Assembly: GCA_947176515.1 (NCBI GenBank)
Contig: CAMWQZ010000121.1
Coordinates: 1-5,286, forward strand
Length of the DNA stretch: 5,286 bases
From: an uncultured Bacteroidales bacterium
Lineage (GTDB): Bacteria; Bacteroidota; Bacteroidia; Bacteroidales; Muribaculaceae
Direction: 5' to 3'
Shown here: in pieces, positions 1-5,286 of the stretch
Layout: every line of letters starts with the position of its first letter
Numbering within the stretch: position 1 is the stretch's first letter
Notes under the pieces: generated by a model
What the model was told of the DNA's origin: nothing
Database searches by the model: none
The model's input: only the letters and a program-made list of their open reading frames with translations
Position numbers and translations under genes: made by a program

Positions 1-1
1 G

Positions 2-427
2 TTGTCGTGGGATACGTTCCGAAGCGGTGGCGCCGGTGGTCAGAACGTCAACAAGGTGGAAACAGGTGTTCGCTTGCGCTATCAGTTCACTGACCCTTAC
101 ACAGGCGAGAAAGAAGAAATCCTAATCGAGAACACTGAAACTCGCGACCAGCCTAAAAATAAAGAGAATGCTCTGCGCCAACTTCGCTCGATACTTTACG
201 ACAAGGAATTGCAGCATCGTTTGCAGGAGCAGGCTAAGGTCGAGGCCGGAAAGATGAAAATCGAATGGGGCTCTCAGATTCGAAGCTACGTTTTCGATGA
301 CCGCCGTGTGAAAGACCACCGCACTAACTACCAGACTTCAGATGTAAATGGTGTTATGGACGGTGAGCTCGATGATTTCATCAAGGCTTATCTAATGGAA
401 TTTGCAGCTACTGAGGCTCAAGAATAG
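2..427 (+). CDS. prfB: Peptide chain release factor 2, C-terminal part (5' end outside window)
   Basis: RF2 recognises UGA and UAA stop codons on the ribosome and triggers peptidyl-tRNA hydrolysis. The visible 141 residues cover the catalytic domain 3 and the C-terminal helix. The GGQ motif (residues 12-14 of the fragment, bases 35-43) sits in the context SGGAGGQNVNKVETGVRLRY; its glutamine is the residue that enters the peptidyl transferase centre and is methylated by PrmC in the family. Downstream, WGSQIRSYVFDDRRVKDHRT matches the conserved RF2 block, and DGELDDFIKAYL is the usual C-terminus. Compared with remembered E. coli RF2, the segment between the VR.R strand and the NKENAL block is about 8 residues longer, which I associate with Bacteroidota RF2. 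The in-frame TTG at base 2 is not a real start: about 230 residues, including the SPF stop-recognition motif and any programmed frameshift site, are off the left edge. The stop is TAG at 425-427, 11 bases before rnz. Confidence 0.96.
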   Translation: MSWDTFRSGGAGGQNVNKVETGVRLRYQFTDPYTGEKEEILIENTETRDQPKNKENALRQLRSILYDKELQHRLQEQAKVEAGKMKIEWGSQIRSYVFDDRRVKDHRTNYQTSDVNGVMDGELDDFIKAYLMEFAATEAQE

Positions 428-438
428 CGCCGTTGATT

Positions 439-1353
439 ATGGCAAATTTTCAGGTCAACATACTCGGATGCGGTTCTGCAACCCCGTCAACTCGCCATAT
501 GCCGGCATGTCAGGTAATCGACTTTCGCGACCGCCTGTTCATGATCGACTGTGGCGAGGGCGCGCAGTTGCAGATGATGAAACAGCGCCTTAAGTTTTCG
601 CGGTTAACCCATATATTTATATCTCATCTTCATGGCGACCATTTCCTCGGGCTGCCCGGACTGCTTTCTACGCTTGCGCTTCACGAAAAAGGGGGAACAC
701 TGACTATCCACACTTTTGAAGATGGCGCACGAATATTGCGTGAAATCATGGCGGTTTTCTGCCGTGAGACTTCTTTTGAGATAAAATATAATATCATCAC
801 TCCTGCGAGGGCTGTGATTTTTGAAGACCACGCCTTGACGGTAGAGACATTTCCGCTCTATCATCGTGTGCCTTGTGTGGGTTTTAAATTTACCGAGAAG
901 CCTAAGGCGCGACATCTCAGAGGGGATATGATAAAATTCTTCAATGTCCCTGTAAGCCAGCTTGAAGCCATACGACATGGCGCAGATTTTGTTACAGCTG
1001 ACGGAACAGTAATAGCAAACGAGCGTCTGACCACTGACGCAGATCCATCGGTGAGCTATGCATATTGTTCCGATACGATGTATAATCCAGCGGTTGCAGA
1101 TGATGTGCGTGGTGTTGATGTGCTATATCATGAGTCAACCTATGCCGATGACTTTGCCGAGAAAGCCGCCCCTCGCGGACACTCCACCGCCCGTGAAGCA
1201 GCCCGGATTGCGAAGGCTGCAGGTGTCGGAAAACTGATTCTTGGTCATTATTCTAAAGCCTACGACAGCGACGAGCCTTTTGTCCGTGAGGCATCTGAAG
1301 AGTTCCCAAATGTCGTGGCGGCTAAAGAGGGCATGAAGATTGATTTGCTATGA
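439..1353 (+). CDS. rnz: Ribonuclease Z (tRNase Z, tRNA 3' endonuclease)
   Basis: This is a metallo-beta-lactamase-fold, zinc-dependent endonuclease that removes the 3' trailer from precursor tRNAs. The 304-residue length is normal for the short bacterial form. Visible motifs are LGCGSATPSTRH at the N-terminus (residues 9-20), FMIDCGEGAQ (34-43), the zinc-binding SHLHGDH with H63, H65, D67 and H68, H142 in LYHRVPC, D212 in YCSDT, HEST (231-234), H248 in GHSTAREAA, and H270 in LGHYSKAY. All metal ligands appear intact. The region around residues 153-181 corresponds to the tRNA-binding exosite arm; it is short and I see no clear glycine-proline-rich arm motif. I chose ATG at 439 because Bacteroidales homologues begin M-x-x-F and the TTG at 433 adds only two residues. 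No Shine-Dalgarno is visible, as usual in this phylum. It lies 11 bases after prfB, and its stop overlaps the start of the next gene (ATGA), so it is probably cotranscribed and translationally coupled. Confidence 0.96.
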   Translation: MANFQVNILGCGSATPSTRHMPACQVIDFRDRLFMIDCGEGAQLQMMKQRLKFSRLTHIFISHLHGDHFLGLPGLLSTLALHEKGGTLTIHTFEDGARILREIMAVFCRETSFEIKYNIITPARAVIFEDHALTVETFPLYHRVPCVGFKFTEKPKARHLRGDMIKFFNVPVSQLEAIRHGADFVTADGTVIANERLTTDADPSVSYAYCSDTMYNPAVADDVRGVDVLYHESTYADDFAEKAAPRGHSTAREAARIAKAAGVGKLILGHYSKAYDSDEPFVREASEEFPNVVAAKEGMKIDLL

Positions 1354-1829
1354 CCCCATCATCAGCCACTAAGCCATCAGCATCTGATGACCAGCGATAT
1401 ATGCGTCTTGCGATAGCAGAAGCGCGTCAGGCGTATGAATCGGGCGAAATCCCTGTCGGTGCAATAATCGTGTCGGCGTCCGGGCGAATAATCGGGCGAG
1501 GCCATAATCTGACTGAAATGCTCTCTGACGTAACAGCTCACGCAGAAATGCAGGCTATCACGGCGGCCGCTCAGACTCTTGGTGGAAAATATCTTAGTGA
1601 CTGCACACTATATGTCACGCTCGAGCCATGTCTTATGTGTGCCGGAGCTATCGGGTGGAGCCAGCTTAGCCGCATCGTTATCGGGGCAGATGATCCGCGC
1701 CGTGGATACTCAACGATGACTACACGCCTTCCGTTCCATCCTAAGGCGGCAGTCGTGAGAGGTGTGTGCGCAGATGAATGTCGCGAACTAATTCAAAATT
1801 TTTTCAAAGAACGACGTACAGAAAAGTAG
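1350..1829 (+). CDS. tadA: tRNA-specific adenosine deaminase (TadA-type nucleoside deaminase)
   Basis: TadA converts adenosine 34 to inosine in the anticodon of tRNA-Arg(ACG), which allows decoding of CGU, CGC and CGA. The 159-residue protein is a single cytidine/deoxycytidylate deaminase-fold domain. Its zinc site is H64-A-E66 (with E66 as proton shuttle) and PC94-LM-C97; the spacing matches E. coli H57, E59, C87 and C90 with an offset of 7. N53 in RGHNLTE corresponds to the conserved E. coli N46. The C-terminal ADECRELIQNFFKERR helix is typical of TadA and argues against a plain guanine or cytosine deaminase. The first 12 or so residues are rich in Ser, Thr, Pro and Ala and precede the usual start of the fold; no alternative ATG, GTG or TTG lies between the ATG at 1350 and M18, which is already inside the first helix. 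The start overlaps the rnz stop by 4 bases, implying coupled translation. A broader-specificity nucleoside deaminase cannot be fully excluded. Confidence 0.92.
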   Translation: MTPSSATKPSASDDQRYMRLAIAEARQAYESGEIPVGAIIVSASGRIIGRGHNLTEMLSDVTAHAEMQAITAAAQTLGGKYLSDCTLYVTLEPCLMCAGAIGWSQLSRIVIGADDPRRGYSTMTTRLPFHPKAAVVRGVCADECRELIQNFFKERRTEK

Positions 1830-1835
1830 ACCATC

Positions 1836-2960
1836 ATGCACTATTTCATAATAGCAGGCGAAGCCTCAGGCGACTTACACGGAGCAGCCCTTATTTCTGC
1901 CCTCAGAGCCCAAGACCCGGAAGCTGAAATCTCTTTTCTCGGAGGCGATAAAATGGCAGATGCAGCCGGACATGGGGCTATTATCCACAATCGCGATATG
2001 GCCTTTATGGGCTTCAGCGAAGTGCTGCGTCACCTTGGTAAAATATTTTCAAATCTCGCCACGACTCGTCGCAAGTTACTCGACAGCCGTCCTGATTGTC
2101 TTATACTGATTGATTATCCATCGTTCAACCTTAAAGTTGCCAAGACAGCTGCTGCCGCGAAAATCCCTGTATATTACTATATTTCTCCAAAAATATGGGC
2201 GTGGAAAGAATGGCGTATCAAGTCAATCAAGCGCTATGTCGACAGGATGTTTTCAATCTTGCCGTTTGAACGCGCGTTCTATCAGCGCCATAACTTTCCG
2301 GTCGACTATGTAGGTAATCCATCGGTAGAAGAGATTGACGCACTGCGTCCTCGTCTGCTTTCACGTGCCGACTTTCTTGCCAAGCATAATCTTCGTGACC
2401 GTCAAATCATAGCCCTATTGCCAGGGAGCCGCATGGGTGAAATACGCTGCAATTTGCCGGTGATGGTTGAAGCCGCGAGACGTTTCCCTCAATATCGACC
2501 TGTAATTGCCGGGGCTCGAGATATACCAGATGAAATCTATGCGCAGTATTGCGACTATCCGGTGTTACGCGATTCGACCTTCGATTTGCTTGCTAACAGC
2601 CGTGCTGCACTTGTGACTTCAGGCACAGCAACCCTTGAAACCGCACTTTTAGGAGTGCCTCAAGTTGTGGTGTATCGTTCAAACGGCTCGAAACTCGCAT
2701 ATAATATCATGCGAAAACTTATAAAAGTTGACTATATCTCGCTGCCTAACCTAATTGCCGACCGCGAGATAATACCGGAGCTAATACTTCATAACTGCAC
2801 ACCCGACAACATTGCAGACGCACTTGCCCCGCTATTAACTGATACTCCTATGCGCCAGGCACAGCTTGACGGCTATGCCGACATGCGCGAACAGCTCGGC
2901 ACATCAACCGCAGCTGTCACCACCGCCTCAAAAATCATCGAGACCTTGCGAAATGAGTGA
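1836..2960 (+). CDS. lpxB: Lipid-A-disaccharide synthase
   Basis: LpxB is a GT19 family glycosyltransferase at the inner membrane surface. It joins UDP-2,3-diacylglucosamine to lipid X to give the tetraacyl disaccharide 1-phosphate of lipid A, releasing UDP. The 374-residue length is typical. Visible family blocks are the N-terminal AGEASGDLHG (residues 7-16), FMGFSEVL (57-64), LILIDYPSFNLK, whose D93 aligns with the catalytic aspartate of the family (E. coli D98), YYISPKIWAWKEWRIK (114-129), LPFE (142-145), YVGNP (158-162), and in the C-terminal nucleotide-binding half LLPGSRMGEI (194-203), TSGTATLE (261-268), VVYR (278-281) and DYISLPNLIADR (299-310). No key residue is missing. The ATG at 1836 lies 6 bases after the tadA stop, so it is probably the last gene of the prfB-rnz-tadA-lpxB run. 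From memory, lpxB often follows surE in Bacteroides; here it follows tadA. The TGA stop lies inside a hairpin (see 2952-2974). Confidence 0.97.
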   Translation: MHYFIIAGEASGDLHGAALISALRAQDPEAEISFLGGDKMADAAGHGAIIHNRDMAFMGFSEVLRHLGKIFSNLATTRRKLLDSRPDCLILIDYPSFNLKVAKTAAAAKIPVYYYISPKIWAWKEWRIKSIKRYVDRMFSILPFERAFYQRHNFPVDYVGNPSVEEIDALRPRLLSRADFLAKHNLRDRQIIALLPGSRMGEIRCNLPVMVEAARRFPQYRPVIAGARDIPDEIYAQYCDYPVLRDSTFDLLANSRAALVTSGTATLETALLGVPQVVVYRSNGSKLAYNIMRKLIKVDYISLPNLIADREIIPELILHNCTPDNIADALAPLLTDTPMRQAQLDGYADMREQLGTSTAAVTTASKIIETLRNE

Positions 2961-2974
2961 TAGTTGCACTCATT
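2952..2974. repeat. Inverted repeat spanning the lpxB stop codon
   Basis: AATGAGTG (2952-2959) and CACTCATT (2967-2974) form a perfect 8-bp stem with a 7-base loop. The stop codon TGA of lpxB (2958-2960) lies at the top of the left arm. On the plus strand the hairpin is followed by GAAAAAAGGGG, not a T-tract, so it does not look like a standard intrinsic terminator for lpxB. It could still pause polymerase or protect the lpxB mRNA 3' end from exonucleases. On the minus strand it lies just after the T-run of the neighbouring terminator. The pairing is seen; the function is inferred. Confidence 0.55.
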
Positions 2975-2975
2975 G

Positions 2976-3010
2976 AAAAAAGGGGTGCACCGATATTGTC
3001 GATGCACCCC
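2976..3010 (-). terminator. Intrinsic terminator of the minus-strand secreted-protein gene
   Basis: Read on the minus strand, GGGGTGCA (3010-3003) pairs with TGCACCCC (2989-2982). The stem continues inward through one G-T wobble and three Watson-Crick pairs to a 5-base loop, giving about 12 bp, and is followed directly by six T residues (2981-2976). On the plus strand the wobble becomes a C/A mismatch and the hairpin is followed by TCGTGGCTG, so the signal is built for minus-strand transcription. It lies 66 bases past the stop of the 735-residue gene. Confidence 0.9.
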
Positions 3011-3031
3011 TCGTGGCTGTCGCGTTATCGC

Positions 3032-3079
3032 TTAACGCTTGCGCTTGCGTTTAAACTGACCGCGACCCCACCGTATCAT
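3032..3079 (-). CDS. Possible 15-residue basic mini-ORF coupled to the upstream gene
   Basis: On the minus strand an ATG at 3079-3077 overlaps the TGA of the 735-residue gene as ATGA. It opens a frame of 15 codons reading MIRWGRGQFKRKRKR and ends at TAA (3034-3032), 22 bases before the terminator stem. Eight of the fifteen residues are Arg or Lys, and the end is a run of alternating Lys and Arg. I recognise no family. The coupling and position before the terminator are what a real small translated product would show, but a frame this short occurs easily by chance and no ribosome binding site is visible. It could also be untranslated 3' UTR or the remnant tail of another gene. Confidence 0.25.
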   Translation of the reverse strand: MIRWGRGQFKRKRKR

Positions 3080-5283
3080 TTAATATAGACTTTCTTTACA
3101 GAGCCGTCACCCAGCTTAATGATGTTGACTCCCTTAAACGGTTTGTCGGATACGACGCCATTAAGATTATAATAAACGGCAGTGTTGCAGTCATTAACAA
3201 CGATATTCTCGATACCTGATGTTTGATTTGAAACGACTATGCGAACTTCTGGCACAGCGCCGAAGTAGGTTTTGTGAGCTACGGCAGTGAAATTAGGAGA
3301 GCGACCAGCAGTCGGGCTGATGTGGCGATGATTACCGATTGGGTCCCCATAACCATTAACCTGCAGTACGCCATCACTTAGGACAAAATCTTCTGTAGTG
3401 TCAAAATCTTCAGGAATAGTGACTGTGACAGCCTGAGCTTTAGGAGCAGAGCCAAATGTGTATTGGTTGGCTCCGAGGATAAGTGCCGTACCATTCGGAA
3501 TACCGTTATATGTTACATAGGCTGACATATTATAAATGCCTGCAAGTTTATTGGCAGGATGGAATAGACCAGAATACTGAATCTTGACAGTGTCACCCGG
3601 CTTGAATGTCTCGCTGCCTTCATTTGTTTCATTAGTGATTTCGCGGTGACAAACTTTAGCTGTCATTACCTGATAGGTTGACTTGCCAGTAGCGTCAGTC
3701 AACTTGACAATCTGTCGGCCATGTTTGAGCGTAAGGGTATAGGAACCGTCATCGTTTTTAGTTACGCCTTCAGTACCGAAACCGTTATAAGTGACAGTTT
3801 GCTCGCCGATTGTGGGATAAGCAATGGTGATATTGTCAACACCGTTGGGGGTGAAAGTATAGTGAGCGCCTTCTTCGGTATCGAGATAGTAGAATACATC
3901 ATGCTCAGCATCGACATACTCACCGGCAAGTTTTAGAGTTCCTTTATTATATTCTTCGTTAATAAACATATTGGTCTCAATACCTTGGGCAGTGTCACCA
4001 ACTGTCACTACGTATACGCCGGTATTTTCAGGCCAGATAGCGCCCCAGTATTCGCCGCCCATATAGGCTTTCTTGTCCTTTCCGCTATAGTAGTTAAGGC
4101 CGATAGCGTCGTATGTCACAAGAACAATTGCAGTGCCTTCGCCAACAGCTTTAATTTTTGACCAAGGCGAAAGTGTGGTATTGGCATTGTCAATTTCAAT
4201 TACACCTTCACTCGCGTTGCCGTCAAGGCCTATAATAGTGTAATGGAAATCAGGCTCCATAAAATAATTGTTGGTAGAGTTGTCGGTCAATTGCCATGTA
4301 CGCATGGCGTGGGCGTCAAACTCATCACCTACATTTAAGGCAAGATGCCCTTGATGGTTAATATTTACGAATATATCGCCGGTCTCGAAACCGTTGTTGC
4401 TTTGCACATCGTGATTAATCTGCTTGGGATTAAAAGCTTTATAATCCTCCGCAGTGAAATTTATAACCGGGCATTTCGCCTCGTCGCCACTCATGGTGAA
4501 GTAGCCGGCCTGTGTGAGTTCGCCTTTTATCCATGTGCGGTAATTGTAAACCTGGCCTTCTGCAAGGAAATAAGTATAGACTTTAGAGTCGCCCTTATCT
4601 TCGATATTCTTGGGTTCAACAGGGGTAAAGTCTGTGAAATGAGTAAATTTCATACCTAAGAATAACTCAGCTTCGGAGGGGACGCTAATTGAATAATCGT
4701 GACTTACCGGAATTGCGCCGTTGATATTGACGTTGAATGTCAGTGTCCCTGATTTATAGAGGGTAGTGTAATTATCGGCTTTGTGCTCATCGCTTGGTAT
4801 GAAGGCAACGTTATAGCTGTTGCCGTTAAGCGCGAGGAAAGTGTTACGACCAGCGGTTGTGCTATTGCCGACTGTTATTACCTGGCGAACTCCTTCACGA
4901 GAGTTGACGGTGACATCAAGAGTATAATCACCATTATCTATTGTCCAAAATGAGCCGTCTTCATGCTTATTGGTTACATAAGCGGTGCATGTCAAGATTT
5001 TAAATTCTTGTTCTACATCAGAGTCGATGACAGAGATTAATATTGTGCCATTGATAGTTGTTTCATCTTTAGCAACACCGGTCAATATATAATCTCCGGC
5101 AGGAACGTCGAAAGTATACTCTTGTTTTACAGGCTCGCCAACTTCGATAGCCGTGTCTGTATCTTTCGATACGAGAGTCATAAATTTAGACTCATTGTTC
5201 ATAATGACTTTTACCGGGGTGGCATTTGCGGACAAGCCACATACGAGCGCCATCAGCGGTAGAGTTAATCGTTTTAGTTTCAT
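3076..5283 (-). CDS. Large secreted or surface beta-sandwich protein of unknown function
   Basis: This is a complete 735-residue protein of unassigned function. The N-terminus (MKLKRLTLPLMALVCGLSANA) is a signal peptide with probable signal peptidase I cleavage after ANA at residue 21; the only cysteine there (C15) lacks a lipobox, so it is not an obvious lipoprotein. Residues 22-200 are Thr/Val/Asn-rich beta-type sequence with two weakly similar GDY-x-L strands (63-67, 118-122). Residues 204-330 include YFLAEGQVYNYRTWIKG. Residues 343-429 look like a BIG2-like bacterial Ig domain (KAVGEGTAIVLVTYDA) ending in GEYWGAIWPENTGVYVVTVG. Residues 430-683 hold further beta-type modules, including FKPGDTVKIQYSGLFHPANK and VNGYGDPIGNHRH. 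Residues 690-735 form a C-terminal sorting-like tail. I have an impression of similar large proteins in Bacteroides, some near TonB-dependent or corrinoid uptake genes, but this is unverified memory. The start at 5283 is supported by the signal peptide; only three upstream bases are visible. The gene is convergent with lpxB. Confidence 0.88.
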   Translation of the reverse strand: MKLKRLTLPLMALVCGLSANATPVKVIMNNESKFMTLVSKDTDTAIEVGEPVKQEYTFDVPAGDYILTGVAKDETTINGTILISVIDSDVEQEFKILTCTAYVTNKHEDGSFWTIDNGDYTLDVTVNSREGVRQVITVGNSTTAGRNTFLALNGNSYNVAFIPSDEHKADNYTTLYKSGTLTFNVNINGAIPVSHDYSISVPSEAELFLGMKFTHFTDFTPVEPKNIEDKGDSKVYTYFLAEGQVYNYRTWIKGELTQAGYFTMSGDEAKCPVINFTAEDYKAFNPKQINHDVQSNNGFETGDIFVNINHQGHLALNVGDEFDAHAMRTWQLTDNSTNNYFMEPDFHYTIIGLDGNASEGVIEIDNANTTLSPWSKIKAVGEGTAIVLVTYDAIGLNYYSGKDKKAYMGGEYWGAIWPENTGVYVVTVGDTAQGIETNMFINEEYNKGTLKLAGEYVDAEHDVFYYLDTEEGAHYTFTPNGVDNITIAYPTIGEQTVTYNGFGTEGVTKNDDGSYTLTLKHGRQIVKLTDATGKSTYQVMTAKVCHREITNETNEGSETFKPGDTVKIQYSGLFHPANKLAGIYNMSAYVTYNGIPNGTALILGANQYTFGSAPKAQAVTVTIPEDFDTTEDFVLSDGVLQVNGYGDPIGNHRHISPTAGRSPNFTAVAHKTYFGAVPEVRIVVSNQTSGIENIVVNDCNTAVYYNLNGVVSDKPFKGVNIIKLGDGSVKKVYIK
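3079..3216 (-). other. C-terminal sorting-like tail of the secreted protein (T9SS type A-like)
   Basis: Residues 690-735 begin with GIEN, continue through VYYNLNGVV (703-711) and GVNIIKLGDGSVKKVYIK (718-735), and end in a lysine. This pattern of a short linker, YNLNG, a glycine turn, beta strands and a basic end is the common last domain of secreted Bacteroidota proteins, annotated as Por secretion-system or type A sorting domains. In proven type IX cargo the tail directs outer-membrane crossing and cell-surface attachment. Whether that applies here cannot be judged, because no Por/Gld secretion genes are in the window. Confidence 0.6.
5221..5283 (-). other. Signal peptide of the secreted protein
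   Basis: Residues 1-21 show a basic start (K2, K4, R5), a hydrophobic core from L6 to about L17, and a small-residue end SANA followed by TP. This fits Sec export and cleavage by signal peptidase I. The cysteine at position 15 lies within the core without the Leu-Ser/Ala-Gly/Ala residues a lipobox needs. Confidence 0.85.
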
Positions 5284-5286
5284 AAG

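Noticed and set aside
1..427. RF2 programmed frameshift or autoregulation site
   Set aside because: That site lies near codon 25 of prfB, far upstream of the visible fragment, so nothing about it can be seen here.
428..438. Promoter or ribosome binding site between prfB and rnz
   Set aside because: The 11-base gap holds no purine-rich Shine-Dalgarno, and I found no Bacteroidota TAnnTTTG-type promoter element just upstream.
402..593. Plus-strand frame at 402-593
   Set aside because: It overlaps the end of prfB and the start of rnz in another frame; both flanking genes are clear, so this is a shadow.
122..978. Minus-strand open frames at 122-319 and 604-978
   Set aside because: They lie wholly opposite prfB and rnz, show no recognisable domain, and have no start signal or neighbour that would support a gene.
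2110..2313. Plus-strand frame at 2110-2313 inside lpxB
   Set aside because: It lies fully within conserved LpxB coding sequence in a different frame and has no family features.
3076..3082. Programmed -1 frameshift joining the secreted protein to the basic mini-ORF
   Set aside because: The frames are in the right relation, but the junction (ATTAAATGA) lacks an X-XXY-YYZ slippery heptamer. The protein already ends in a normal KVYIK tail, so start-stop coupling is the simpler reading.
3721..4659. Plus-strand open frames at 3721-3936 and 4345-4659
   Set aside because: They are antisense to the well-supported secreted protein. The second looks hydrophobic in places, but this is what the complement of beta-rich, charged coding sequence often gives.
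5225..5283. Lipoprotein signal around C15 of the secreted protein
   Set aside because: The residues before the cysteine are A-L-V, not a lipobox, and a standard signal peptidase I site (ANA) follows a few residues later.

Overview
The window looks like a piece of a Bacteroidota chromosome, most likely order Bacteroidales and plausibly a gut lineage such as Muribaculaceae or a relative. The evidence is the wording of the housekeeping proteins (RF2, RNase Z, TadA and LpxB all read like Bacteroidales versions), the absence of clear Shine-Dalgarno sequences before the starts, and a large secreted protein ending in the YYNLNG...GVNI...KVYIK-type tail common in this phylum. The family-level placement is a guess.

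Left part, plus strand (2-2960): a tightly packed run of four genes. It starts with the C-terminal 141 residues of prfB (peptide chain release factor 2), cut by the window edge. Then come rnz (tRNase Z, 11 bases downstream), tadA (tRNA adenosine-34 deaminase, overlapping rnz by 4 bases as ATGA) and lpxB (lipid-A-disaccharide synthase, 6 bases after tadA). The spacing suggests one transcript. The first three gene products act in translation: termination, tRNA 3' maturation and tRNA wobble editing. LpxB makes the lipid A disaccharide of the outer membrane. No promoter for the run is visible, so it must lie upstream of the window or inside prfB.

Middle (2961-3075): a 115-base convergent intergenic region. 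It holds a strong intrinsic terminator for the minus-strand gene, a second hairpin that overlaps the lpxB stop codon, and a 15-codon, very basic reading frame coupled by ATGA to the end of the minus-strand gene. No typical U-tract terminator for the plus-strand run is present.

Right part, minus strand (3076-5283): one complete gene for a 735-residue exported protein. It has a signal peptide, several predicted beta-sandwich regions including a BIG2-like bacterial Ig segment, and a C-terminal sorting-type tail. I recognise the general style (large Bacteroidales surface proteins of unknown role) but cannot assign a function. Its upstream region lies outside the window.

Most of the window is ordinary core genome. 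The parts worth a second look are the uncharacterised surface protein, the basic mini-ORF behind it, and the way the two convergent transcripts end.
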